Shown here one piece after another: positions 8,101 to 16,241 of a stretch of 39,965 nucleotides of DNA. Below the pieces are notes generated by a model, which saw only the letters and a program-made list of their open reading frames with translations, made no database searches and was not told the DNA's origin. The DNA lies in assembly GCA_016196825.1 (NCBI GenBank), contig JACPWY010000057.1, positions 1 to 39,965 of the forward strand, written 5' to 3'. Made by a program: the position numbers and the translations under genes. The number at the start of each line of letters is the position of its first letter. Position 1 is the stretch's first letter. The stretch comes from Deltaproteobacteria bacterium (lineage in GTDB: Bacteria; Bdellovibrionota; FAC87; UBA2466).

Positions 8101-8445
8101 ATGAAACTCATGCTTGCTTGTCTTATCGCCGTCTCCGGTGCCTGGGGGGCGACCGCGGTCCAGATCTGTAAAATGCCGTCCCCCGCTCCGATAGCCAAGA
8201 TGACCAAGAACGGCGTCGCAACAACGGCCTGCTCCGTTTCGGTTATGACCACAGTGGTGGACGGGGGAGTTAGCTCCTGCATGTGGAGATTCCTCTGCGG
8301 GACCTGCCAGACCACCTATACCAGCCAAATGCTCTCGGCGTGCAAGTCCCCAAACTACCTTGCTTTGGATGCCGGCACGGGTGCGTGCCCTCCCAATCCG
8401 CTGACTACGATGCCCAGGTGCACGGGCCCCGCTGCCTATCACTGA
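8101..8445 (+). CDS. Small exported cysteine-rich protein (eight Cys in mature part)
   Basis: The 114-residue product has a signal peptide (MKLMLACLIAVSGAWGATA) and eight further Cys spread through a Thr/Ser/Pro-rich domain, including CMWRFLCGTC. AAAGG precedes the ATG by nine bases. No family is recognised. Its even number of Cys suggests four disulfides in the periplasm or outside the cell. It stands alone and is followed by a strong hairpin. It is not similar to the other eight-Cys protein at 3231 beyond composition. Confidence 0.7.
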   Translation: MKLMLACLIAVSGAWGATAVQICKMPSPAPIAKMTKNGVATTACSVSVMTTVVDGGVSSCMWRFLCGTCQTTYTSQMLSACKSPNYLALDAGTGACPPNPLTTMPRCTGPAAYH

Positions 8446-8458
8446 TCCAGCCAAAAGA

Positions 8459-8499
8459 GCTTCCGGGTGGAGCCCCCGCACTGGGCCCCACCCGGAAGC
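8459..8499 (+). terminator. Hairpin terminator between convergent genes
   Basis: A 12-bp perfect stem (GCTTCCGGGTGG at 8459-8470 with its complement at 8488-8499) is extended by an inner GCCC/GGGC stem. There is no immediate U-tract. It lies just after the Cys-rich protein gene and before the convergent lipoprotein gene, so it may act in both directions. Confidence 0.6.
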
Positions 8500-8564
8500 A
8501 CGCACCTTGAATCGCCGATTTTTATCTCGCCAAAAGGATCGCCTCCCTTTTCGCAGAGGAAAGG

Positions 8565-9296
8565 TTATTGATTGCAGGCGCAAAAGCGCTGCACACCGAG
8601 CGCGGCCGATTCCGCCGTCGTCGGATCGGTGACCCGGTAGAGCACCCCAAGATTCAGTCCACAGCCCAGCCCGTAGTAGCTGACGCCGTTATAGGGATCG
8701 CCATTGTAGTCAGTGACAACCTGTTTTATTCCCAGGGCCCCCGCAACGGACTGGCATTTAGCGTCCGTCCCTCTGTCACCGGTGTAATCTCTCGTGAGCG
8801 TGTTATACCCGCCATGGGAAACACAGGCCGCCGTACAGGAAAGATTGATGGCCCCAAGATACCAACAGCCTCCTCCCACCAATTCACCACCACACCCGGT
8901 GCCCACGTTCAACGCCACCGTCGTGATCGGAGCCATCGATACGGTGACCGTGGTCCCATTAGCGCAGACCAGAGCAAAAGAATCGTTGGCATTCAGAGCA
9001 GGCGTCAACGTCGATCCCGTTGTCCCTTGCGCGATCACGGCACCGGTCGATCTTTGGATCACAAGACAGGCCGTGGAGTTTTGGCTCTGCCACTGGAGTG
9101 AGGCCTGGGTTCCGGGCGGCACAAGAGGCGGGGAGCTCGTCATCGTTCCTGTTGGTTGCACCGGAATCTGAAACTCATTGGTCGGACTGGGTGTGCCCTG
9201 CGGATCAGAGGGCGGCACGTTGCTCGCCACCGTGATCGGCCGGCTGCAAGAGATACAAAGCACCAGCCACAATGAGTGATGAACATTAGTTTTCAT
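8565..9296 (-). CDS. Putative lipoprotein with Cys-rich GGCWYLG domain
   Basis: I start at ATG 9296 (243 residues), which gives a lipoprotein-like signal (MKTNVHHSLWLVLCISC); a GTG at 9323 would add nine residues. After a Pro/Thr-rich linker there is an Ig-like stretch, then a C-terminal domain of about 110 residues with GGGCWYLG, SCTAACVSHGGYN, and a final RFCACNQ. I have seen this Cys/Gly/Tyr pattern in secreted proteins of other bacteria with predatory or particle-attached lifestyles, but know of no assigned function. A surface-exposed binding role is a guess. No Shine-Dalgarno sequence is visible. Confidence 0.7.
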   Translation of the reverse strand: MKTNVHHSLWLVLCISCSRPITVASNVPPSDPQGTPSPTNEFQIPVQPTGTMTSSPPLVPPGTQASLQWQSQNSTACLVIQRSTGAVIAQGTTGSTLTPALNANDSFALVCANGTTVTVSMAPITTVALNVGTGCGGELVGGGCWYLGAINLSCTAACVSHGGYNTLTRDYTGDRGTDAKCQSVAGALGIKQVVTDYNGDPYNGVSYYGLGCGLNLGVLYRVTDPTTAESAALGVQRFCACNQ

Positions 9297-9510
9297 AGGA
9301 GTCAACGTGAGCTTCCAGGGCACTAGAGTGCAACGCCCGTACCGAGCACTTCTCGCGGTGACGGGCGCTCGGGACTTTGACTACGGAGCAAACAATCCCG
9401 CGCCCGATTATCCCCGGACTCTGTGAACTTTAAGAAAGACGATGATTTAGGCCGACGTAAACCGTCTGTACACGTTCGTTCAATCGCACGACAATAGTTT
9501 ACACACCCGT

Positions 9511-11577
9511 CTACTTTCCGATCTCGTCCGCCAGAGCAGACGCTGAATAAATCTTCCGCAGGGCCTCGCGCATCGCGCCCGCGTGCACCGAAACGGCCCG
9601 GTTCTGAGTGTCGGTGTAGCCGTAGTCACTGGTCAGCGACTGCTGATTGCCATCAAAGATAAGACCGACCAGCTCGCCCTCACGGTTCAAAACAGGACTG
9701 CCGCTGTTCCCGCCGATGATGTCGGTGGTCGCCACGAAGTTGAGTGGTGTGGAAAGATCGAGATTGCCCTTCGCATCGTGCCACGTCTTCGGGATCTGAT
9801 ACGGCGCCTCCGCGCCATGGGCCTTTTCATGATCGAAGGCGCCACCCATTGTCGTGAAGGGGGAAATCTGTTTCCCATTCTGCTCATAACCCTTCACCTG
9901 CCCGTAGCTCAGCCGAAGCGTAAAGGTGGCGTCGGGATACTGCGCAGTCCCCTGGGTCTGGAACACCGCCTTGGCCACCTTCGCATAACCGGCTGTCTCA
10001 AGGGCGTCGATCGAGTCCTCCGCGGCTTTGCGAATCTGACGAGAGGCCTCATCGACTCTTTTGGCGAGCTGAATCATTGGATCGTAGCTGCCCTCAATCG
10101 CGGCCTTCCCGCCACGGGCGATGAGTCGGCGTACGGCCACACTTTTCAGAGTCGTTTTATCGATGATTTCGGCTGCCAACCCCTGCGGGTCACGCCCTCG
10201 AAGAGCCAGCTGGGCCCGCTCACTATTCTCACCATAGACTTGCGAGAGATACGAAAGGCCATCGGCCAACTTCGCCTGCTCGAACTCACCGCTGATCGGC
10301 GCCTCGGAATAAAGTGTCTGAAGCAATGAGGCCCGAGAGGAATCCCGGAATTCCGGGAGCCGCTCGTTGTTTGGTTTAGCGTCCTCATCGGCCATTCGAA
10401 CCAATGTTCGGGCAATCGAAAAGAGCGTCGAATTGAAACCCTGTCCCGCCTCGAACAAAGACCGATCCACATAAAGCTTCTCGGCCGCCCTCTGGGCCTG
10501 CGTCACCAAATCCCAGCCGGAAGACAGCTCCTTCAGCTCTTCCTTCGCCTCAACAGCGGCCCTCAATTCATACTCGCTCTGCTGCTTGGCCCGCATGAAT
10601 TCCGGCTCCTGTAGCCCCTTCAAACGGCCCGCATAAACCTTGCGGCTATTCTGAATTGAGAAAAGCTCGCCTTTAGCCACGCGCGCCTGCTCGGCTCCGC
10701 GCACGGAAAACTGCTGTAACTCCACTTCCCGCATCTTCAAGTATTTCACGATGTACGGGACCTTCAGGTCTCTCAATAGCTCAAGCGCCGCCACCGTAAA
10801 GAGACGTTTCGTGCTGCCGGGGTGGCCCGACACAAAAACCAGCTCGCCATCCGTGGCCCCTGCATCCTTCCATTTGAGAAACTGGTTCGCATTGACCGGC
10901 TTCCCATCGCGGTAGATGCGAAAGACGCACATGTCGAGGTCATAACGCGGGTACTCGAAGTTGTCGGGATCGCCTCCAAAAAAGGCCATCGCAAATTCGG
11001 GGGCAAAGACCAGACGAACGTCGGTGTACTTTTCGTATTGGTAGAGATGGTACTGGCCACCCTGATAGAGCGTCACTACATCGCTGCGAAGCTTTGTAGC
11101 CTCAAAGCCCTCCTTTTCGATCTGAGCGCTCATCGCCTTCTTAGCAGCGAGCGCCTGATCGGCGGTCATCTCCGGTTTCACAGCGCCGATCACCCGATCG
11201 GTGACATCGGTGATCGCGACCAATTGGTTGATCTCCAGATCCTTGGCCGGAACCTCTTCGGCGTGGGTCTTAGCGTAAAAACCATCCCGGTAATAGTTCT
11301 TTTCGGACGTTGAGATCTTATTCAACGTGTCCGCCCCCACATGGTGGTTCGTCAAAACAAGCCCGCTCGAGGAGATGATCGATCCAGATCCCCCGGAATT
11401 GAATCGCACTGATGACTTCATCAGGTGTTCAGCCCACTCTGCTGTTGGCTCAAAGGCGTATTTTTCCTTCAACTGTTTCTTAGGAAGGTTGTTGTAGACC
11501 CACATCCCTTCGTCCGCGAAGGAACTCGCTGATGAAACCATGAAAGTCAGTGCCACTGTGACGAGGAATAGCTTCAT
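9511..11577 (-). CDS. S46-family dipeptidyl-peptidase (DPP7-like), exported
   Basis: This 688-residue periplasmic serine peptidase removes dipeptides from peptide N-termini. A signal peptide (LFLVTVALTFMVSSASSFA) is followed by DEGMWVYNN, typical of the mature N-terminus of S46 enzymes. The catalytic His is in LTNHHV (near residue 79), the Asp lies in PRYDLDMCVFRIY, and the Ser is in GGNSGSPV (residue 625). The specificity segment reads GLIFDGN; Gly here is characteristic of DPP7 (hydrophobic P1), whereas DPP11 has Arg, so DPP7-like specificity is inferred. GGAG precedes the ATG. It is divergent from the serpin gene, whose product inhibits serine proteases of a different fold. Confidence 0.93.
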   Translation of the reverse strand: MKLFLVTVALTFMVSSASSFADEGMWVYNNLPKKQLKEKYAFEPTAEWAEHLMKSSVRFNSGGSGSIISSSGLVLTNHHVGADTLNKISTSEKNYYRDGFYAKTHAEEVPAKDLEINQLVAITDVTDRVIGAVKPEMTADQALAAKKAMSAQIEKEGFEATKLRSDVVTLYQGGQYHLYQYEKYTDVRLVFAPEFAMAFFGGDPDNFEYPRYDLDMCVFRIYRDGKPVNANQFLKWKDAGATDGELVFVSGHPGSTKRLFTVAALELLRDLKVPYIVKYLKMREVELQQFSVRGAEQARVAKGELFSIQNSRKVYAGRLKGLQEPEFMRAKQQSEYELRAAVEAKEELKELSSGWDLVTQAQRAAEKLYVDRSLFEAGQGFNSTLFSIARTLVRMADEDAKPNNERLPEFRDSSRASLLQTLYSEAPISGEFEQAKLADGLSYLSQVYGENSERAQLALRGRDPQGLAAEIIDKTTLKSVAVRRLIARGGKAAIEGSYDPMIQLAKRVDEASRQIRKAAEDSIDALETAGYAKVAKAVFQTQGTAQYPDATFTLRLSYGQVKGYEQNGKQISPFTTMGGAFDHEKAHGAEAPYQIPKTWHDAKGNLDLSTPLNFVATTDIIGGNSGSPVLNREGELVGLIFDGNQQSLTSDYGYTDTQNRAVSVHAGAMREALRKIYSASALADEIGK

Positions 11578-11707
11578 TTAATGCTCCATATCATGATTCG
11601 CCCACTCGCCATCGTTACCAGGTTTCACAGGGTCGAGCAACGAGGTTCCAGAATGGATTGGCCCAACTCTGGCACCACCCCTCAGACACCAGCCCAGCCT
11701 AAAACCC

Positions 11708-11724
11708 TTGGCACTCCTGTTGCA
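11708..11724 (+). promoter_or_regulatory. Sigma-54 (-24/-12) promoter of the serpin gene
   Basis: TTGGCAC-N5-TTGCA has GG and GC exactly ten bases apart, as sigma-54 requires, and matches the consensus fully. The predicted transcript start is near 11735, giving a leader of about 37 bases that contains the AAGGAGG of the serpin gene. Activation would need an enhancer-binding protein that is not in this window. Confidence 0.75.
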
Positions 11725-11771
11725 TCTGTGGCGGTCAGATTGTGGCGCAACACATTTCCAAGGAGGACTTT

Positions 11772-12983
11772 ATGCGACTCACAGCACTGACCGGAATTCT
11801 GGCCCTTTCAACACTCTCTCTTTCGCCCGTAAAGGGCGCTGAAACAAATCTGTCGAGCGGCATCAACCAGCTTGGCTACCGAGCGCTCCAGACGATCCGC
11901 GCGAACGAAAAGAACAAGAACCTCTTCATCTCGCCGCTCTCGCTGCACGAAGCGATGAGCATGGTCTATGTGGGCGCCGAAGGAGCCACCCGAACTGAGC
12001 TCGCAACGCTACTCGGAATTGACACGCGCGATTCAAGCGACAGCGTAGCAGACCTTTGGAACGCCTTTCGCACACGCCTGCTCAGTGCCGACCCCGCCGT
12101 TAAGCTCGCCATCGCGAACTCAATGTGGGGCAACAGCGACAACAACGTCCGATTCATCGATGAATTCGAAAAGCTGAACGCCCGCGCTCACGATGCAGCC
12201 GTGCGCTCGATGGATTTTCAGTCCAAGAGCTTCCTGCCCACAATCAATGGCTGGGTGAGTGAGAAAACGAATGGGTTGATCCCCAGCGTCTTGGGCGGAG
12301 AGATCCCCAAAAATCAGCTCTTTTACCTCGTCAACGCGATCTACTTCAAAGGCGACTGGGCAAACGAGTTCGACAAGAAGGACACACGGGATGGAGAGTT
12401 CCGCAACAATGACGGCGCCAAAACGGTGAAGATGATGAATCGTTATGGTGGATTCACCTACGCCGAGAGTCGCCACGCCGGTCAACTGGTGGAGTTGCCT
12501 TACGGCAAGACCGGTAACCTGACGATGACGCTCCATCTGCCGAGTTCGATCACGGCTACGAGCTTCTACAGCAACATCGGCAATAGCATCGCAGCTCTCA
12601 GGGCCAAGGCCAGCCACAAAAGCGGCATGGTCTCCCTCCCCCGCTTCCACATTGAATACAGCAACGAAAAGGTTGTTGATGTCTTTAAGGCGATGGGAAT
12701 TGAGCGGGTCTTCTCGAATAAATCTGAACTGACCCAAATTGCCCAGGACGAGCGAGCTCTCGTGAACGTGATCATCCACAAGGCGGTCATCGACACGAAT
12801 GAGTCCGGCTCCGAAGCGGCTGCGGTTACGGTCGTAGGTGGCGCCAGAGCTACCTCGATCCAGCCGGAACTGCCCTTCAGCTTCGTCGCTGACCGGCCGT
12901 TCTACTTCGAGATTGGCGACAAAAGCACTGGAACGGTTCTCTTCAATGGTGTCGTGAACGAGCCGATCGATTCCAAAAAGTAA
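11772..12983 (+). CDS. Serpin-family protease inhibitor, exported
   Basis: I start at ATG 11772 (AAGGAGG upstream), giving 403 residues with a signal peptide ending near VKGA. The serpin fold is clear: NLFISPLSLHEAMSMVYVGA, FYLVNAIYFKGDW, and the hinge ESGSEAAAVTVVGG (residues 344-357), which fits an inhibitory serpin with small P15-P9 residues. The scissile bond is probably within ARATS (residues 358-362); alignment on SIQPELPF points to Thr361-Ser362 or the neighbouring Ala-Thr, with Arg359 close by. Bacterial serpins are thought to protect against host or competitor proteases. The gene has a sigma-54 promoter and its own terminator, so it is monocistronic and conditionally expressed. Confidence 0.93.
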   Translation: MRLTALTGILALSTLSLSPVKGAETNLSSGINQLGYRALQTIRANEKNKNLFISPLSLHEAMSMVYVGAEGATRTELATLLGIDTRDSSDSVADLWNAFRTRLLSADPAVKLAIANSMWGNSDNNVRFIDEFEKLNARAHDAAVRSMDFQSKSFLPTINGWVSEKTNGLIPSVLGGEIPKNQLFYLVNAIYFKGDWANEFDKKDTRDGEFRNNDGAKTVKMMNRYGGFTYAESRHAGQLVELPYGKTGNLTMTLHLPSSITATSFYSNIGNSIAALRAKASHKSGMVSLPRFHIEYSNEKVVDVFKAMGIERVFSNKSELTQIAQDERALVNVIIHKAVIDTNESGSEAAAVTVVGGARATSIQPELPFSFVADRPFYFEIGDKSTGTVLFNGVVNEPIDSKK

Positions 12984-13001
12984 GCCTTTTGGCTACCGGT
13001 C

Positions 13002-13042
13002 AAGGGGTTGGAGCTTCGGCTTCAACCCCTTTTCCTTTTTCT
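13002..13042 (+). terminator. Intrinsic terminator after the serpin gene
   Basis: A 13-bp stem with one G-T pair (13002-13014 with 13019-13031) is capped by a stable TTCG tetraloop and followed by TTCCTTTTTCT. This is a textbook Rho-independent terminator, 19 bp after the serpin stop. Confidence 0.9.
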
Positions 13043-13087
13043 AAAGTTATTGATGCAACGAGTCGATATTACAACTAGGAGGAACAG

Positions 13088-13282
13088 ATGGGCGGCCTAT
13101 CTCTCATGCATTGGATCATAGTCCTAGGCGTCGTGCTGATCTTCTTCGGACCCAAACGCCTGCCGGAACTCGCCAAATCGCTCGGCAAGGGCATTCGCGA
13201 ATTCAAAGACGCCCTCAGTGGCGAAGGCGAAAAGAAGGGTGACCAGGTCACTAAAGACACCAAGGACTCAAACCAAGGCTAA
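13088..13282 (+). CDS. tatA: Twin-arginine translocase subunit TatA/TatE
   Basis: The 64-residue product has the TatA layout: a short N-terminal membrane helix (LMHWIIVLGVVLIFFGPKRLP), the conserved FGPKRLPELAKSLGKGIREFK hinge and amphipathic helix, and a charged C-terminal tail. It oligomerises to form the pore that exports folded Tat substrates. AGGAGG precedes the ATG. No tatB or tatC is adjacent, so they must be elsewhere. It lies between the serpin terminator and a convergent gene, and appears monocistronic. Confidence 0.93.
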   Translation: MGGLSLMHWIIVLGVVLIFFGPKRLPELAKSLGKGIREFKDALSGEGEKKGDQVTKDTKDSNQG

Positions 13283-13293
13283 TTGGCCCCGGC

Positions 13294-14469
13294 TCAATTC
13301 GCCACACAAGGGGATTTCTCCCCTTTGTTCTGAACCGAAATAATCCCCGACAGACTATGGTTCCCGAAGAAGCTGGATTCCACAAAGATCCGACCGGCGC
13401 TCTCATCCACGGCGGCAAACCGGGGTGCCTCGAAATCCACGTTAATCAGTTTATCGAAGTCCCACTGATCGATCTTTCTGAAGCCATTCTTGAAATCGTA
13501 GAAACTGAGTTGGCGCGGCTTGGCGGTGAGCACCACAAGGCAACGGCCGTACTGAGCGGAAGCCTCCGGGAGACCCTGGGTGGCAATCGACTGCTCCAGT
13601 TTATTGGTCGACGCATCAAACACATGGGCCTTCTTGGCAACCGCCTCTGTCACGACCACTCTTTTCCCCCCCTCGAGAACCGCCAATCCACCTAACACTG
13701 TCGTGCCCTCGGGGAAGAGTTTTGTGGCAACTTGTGTTTTCAAATCGAAGTGAACGAGGTTCTTATCGAACGGGTCGTTGAGGGTTCCCCGAGACAACAC
13801 ATAGAGACTGTCACCCAGCAAGGTCATCCGCCCGGGCGCTACGACGTGCCCCTTGAGGAACGTCTCCTTTCCATTCACCCAGGAAAATACCCCATCGCTC
13901 ACATCCTGAAAATACATGCGCTCGGGTGTGCCCGCGAAAAACTCCGCCAAGATGGAAATCGGAAACTCGGCGGTCTTCAGCTCAATCTTGCCATTCACGA
14001 AGCGGACAACCGAATAAAAGCTATGGGAACCGCTCTTGAGCTCATCATAGTAGGCCGCAAGGGCCTCCTCGCTAATTGGGTTCGTCACCGGATCGAAGAT
14101 CTCAGCCGTGTCCTCAAGCTCCGCAAACTTTTTCTTCTCGGCCTCATGATCAATCGCTTTCTCCCGGTCAATTTGGTGGCGTCCAACAGCAATCACCACA
14201 TCCGGCCCAAATGCCGCGAGGGAATCCGCCATATGGGGCAGAACCGCTGAGCCCAAAAGCCTCTTCCCATCCTGGGAATAGACCTCAATTCTGTGGTTGT
14301 TATCATTGATACTTCGCTGGGTCGTGGCCCAGAGCTTATCTCCTTGGAGAAGCAGACCCGTGTATAGCTTGTGCAGGCGCTGGGGCGTAACAGGCTCGAC
14401 GGTAACCTTGGCCAAAGCCAGGCCCGGGACCACGACAAGCCCAATGAGAACGATTAAGGTCTGTTTCAC
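13294..14469 (-). CDS. Exported beta-propeller-like protein
   Basis: The 391-residue product starts at GTG 14469 with AGAGGGGG upstream and a signal peptide (TLIVLIGLVVVPGLALA). The body has repeated beta-strand patterns such as GDKLWATTQ, GDSLYVLSRG and GGKRVVVTEAVAKKAHVFD, which suggest a six- or seven-bladed propeller, but no defining motif assigns a family. There is one Cys pair at most (GRCLVV, SPCVAN). It is probably a periplasmic or surface scaffold or binding protein. It converges on tatA with an 11-bp gap and is divergent from the envelope cassette. Confidence 0.7.
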   Translation of the reverse strand: MKQTLIVLIGLVVVPGLALAKVTVEPVTPQRLHKLYTGLLLQGDKLWATTQRSINDNNHRIEVYSQDGKRLLGSAVLPHMADSLAAFGPDVVIAVGRHQIDREKAIDHEAEKKKFAELEDTAEIFDPVTNPISEEALAAYYDELKSGSHSFYSVVRFVNGKIELKTAEFPISILAEFFAGTPERMYFQDVSDGVFSWVNGKETFLKGHVVAPGRMTLLGDSLYVLSRGTLNDPFDKNLVHFDLKTQVATKLFPEGTTVLGGLAVLEGGKRVVVTEAVAKKAHVFDASTNKLEQSIATQGLPEASAQYGRCLVVLTAKPRQLSFYDFKNGFRKIDQWDFDKLINVDFEAPRFAAVDESAGRIFVESSFFGNHSLSGIISVQNKGEKSPCVAN

Positions 14470-14655
14470 GAAAACCCCCTCTTTTATTGTTAGAAACCTA
14501 TTCCTTAAGCCTTAGAGGAAAACGTGACGCGGTGCAATACCTTTGCTGTGGTTCACTTTTCTCTCCCTCTGAACCCGCAGAAATCCCTCATTTTTTGCAC
14601 GGTCCGACCGATACGTGTGTTGTCACACCCACGCAAAACTAAGCTCAAAAAACTT

Positions 14656-14871
14656 ATGAGAAACTATCTCCCCCAAGTGGTGCTTTTCTTGATCGCCTCG
14701 TCTCCCGCGTTAGCATACATCGATCCCGGCTCGGGCCACCTGCTCTCTCAGGTACTGATGGCGGGCATCGCGGGTGGGCTGTTTCATTTCCGAAACCTGT
14801 TCCGAAAGCTCTTTCATAAATCTGTCTCACCCAAGACATGCGAAACCAAGGTCTTAACGCCGAAAAAATAA
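14656..14871 (+). CDS. YIDPGSG-motif mini-protein of an envelope cassette
   Basis: I start at ATG 14656, giving 71 residues: a signal-like hydrophobic segment (VVLFLIASSPALA), the motif AYIDPGSGHLL, a second membrane helix (VLMAGIAGGLF) and a basic tail. Small proteins with YIDPGSG or YIDPGTG followed by one helix are, from my knowledge, regularly encoded beside NoeA-like methyltransferases and membrane sulfatase-like proteins, exactly as here. Their function is not established. It overlaps the next gene by 34 bases. No Shine-Dalgarno sequence is visible before the ATG. Confidence 0.75.
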   Translation: MRNYLPQVVLFLIASSPALAYIDPGSGHLLSQVLMAGIAGGLFHFRNLFRKLFHKSVSPKTCETKVLTPKK

Positions 14872-16241
14872 CTCTCCGTGATCCTGACGGTTCGCTTTAC
14901 CAGGTCGACGGACGATTTATTCGGGCCATTCACAACCACCGAGCCGAAGAGTACCGATCTATTCTGCACTCCCCTACCGTCACTCAGCTCATTGATGCCA
15001 AGCACTGCATTTCTTTTCGTGAGCTCAGCGATTCATCGGTAGCCAAAATCATGTCGACGCAGGGCTATATTCTCGAACACCCGGCCGTTCCTTTCCCGTC
15101 CTACCCCCACGAATGGTCACCCGCCATGCTCCGAGCCACGGCGACACTCACCCTCGACATCGCTGATGCAATTGCGAAGGACGGGCTCGGACTCAAGGAT
15201 GCGAGCCCTCTCAACATTCTTTTCGAAAACGCACAGCCCATTCTCGTGGATGCACTGTCATTTGAGCGGCGAGATGAAAGAAATCCTCTCTGGAGTCCGT
15301 ACAGCCAATTCATGGAAAATTTCGTAAACCCGCTCATCATCCACAAACTTGCGGGCATTGCTCCCCACGAGCTCTTTCTCACCCACCCCTTGGGTCTCAA
15401 GAGCAGCGAAGCACTCCACTACTTAGGTGGGCTCAAACGCTTTCACCCACTTGCTTTCATGAATCTCACCCTCCCCGATTTCCTCGGCCGTCGCCTCGCC
15501 GACCGCCCGATCTCAAGTTCCACGAACGTCGATCCACGCCAGGCCCGATTCATTCTGCGTTCATTGATGCGGCAGCTTCGGCGCTCACTCGAACGCACCA
15601 TCACGACAACGTCGTCCCATTGGACCGGCTACGCCTCCAACCCCGAATCGTACGAACCGAGCCAGGCCGAGGACAAACGCCGCTGGGTCGAATCGGTCTT
15701 CGCCCGCATTCAGCCCAAACGGGTGCTCGATGTGGGGTGCAACACAGGAGACTACTCCATCCTCGCAGAAAAACTGGGTGCCAACGTCACCTCTGTCGAC
15801 TCCGATCCCGCCGTGATCGATCGCCTCTGGCAACGGGCTCAGCACGAACGGCTTCGCATTTTACCGCTGGTCGTGAGCATCACGCAGCCGTCGCCCGCGA
15901 TGGGCTGGCGCAACCGGCAGGCCCGCTCGTTTGTCTCACGCTGCCAAAGCTCTCCCCACGATACCGTCGCGATGTTCGCCCTTCTCCACCACCTCATGGT
16001 GCGCGAACTGATTCCCATCGAAGAGATCATCGCCCTAGCTGGCGATCTCACGACGCGCCACTGGATCGTCGAGCTCGTCCTGCCCAATGATAGGCTCTAC
16101 ACAAAGATGGCGCGCGGCCGAACGATCCCGCTGACCGCGGAAGAGTTCGAATCCAAATTCCGCGATCAGTTTTCTCTCGTTGAAAAGCATCCCATCACCG
16201 GCACCCATCGTATCCTCTACTGTCTAGAGAAACGGTCATGA
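14838..16241 (+). CDS. NoeA-like class I SAM-dependent methyltransferase
   Basis: The 467-residue product has two parts. The N-terminal half (to about residue 260) carries LKDASPLNILFENAQPILVDALSFE, reminiscent of the catalytic loop region of kinase-like folds and typical of proteins related to rhizobial NoeA. The C-terminal half has the methyltransferase motif I (VLDVGCNTGDYSIL, near residue 297), the acidic loop VTSVDSD and MFALLHHL. A glycan or other envelope component is the likely acceptor, inferred from the family and the neighbours. ATG 14838 overlaps the previous gene; no other in-frame start exists for 200 bases. It overlaps the next gene by ATGA. Confidence 0.82.
   Translation: MRNQGLNAEKITLRDPDGSLYQVDGRFIRAIHNHRAEEYRSILHSPTVTQLIDAKHCISFRELSDSSVAKIMSTQGYILEHPAVPFPSYPHEWSPAMLRATATLTLDIADAIAKDGLGLKDASPLNILFENAQPILVDALSFERRDERNPLWSPYSQFMENFVNPLIIHKLAGIAPHELFLTHPLGLKSSEALHYLGGLKRFHPLAFMNLTLPDFLGRRLADRPISSSTNVDPRQARFILRSLMRQLRRSLERTITTTSSHWTGYASNPESYEPSQAEDKRRWVESVFARIQPKRVLDVGCNTGDYSILAEKLGANVTSVDSDPAVIDRLWQRAQHERLRILPLVVSITQPSPAMGWRNRQARSFVSRCQSSPHDTVAMFALLHHLMVRELIPIEEIIALAGDLTTRHWIVELVLPNDRLYTKMARGRTIPLTAEEFESKFRDQFSLVEKHPITGTHRILYCLEKRS

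Noticed and set aside
9330..9347. A possible minus-strand sigma-54 box (CGGTAC-N5-TTGCA) before the Cys-rich lipoprotein gene
   Set aside because: Spacing is right and the -12 part is good, but the -24 part misses two conserved bases, so I do not count it with the others.
12120..12779. A 219-codon minus-strand frame inside the serpin gene
   Set aside because: The serpin frame is unambiguous, so this is a shadow.
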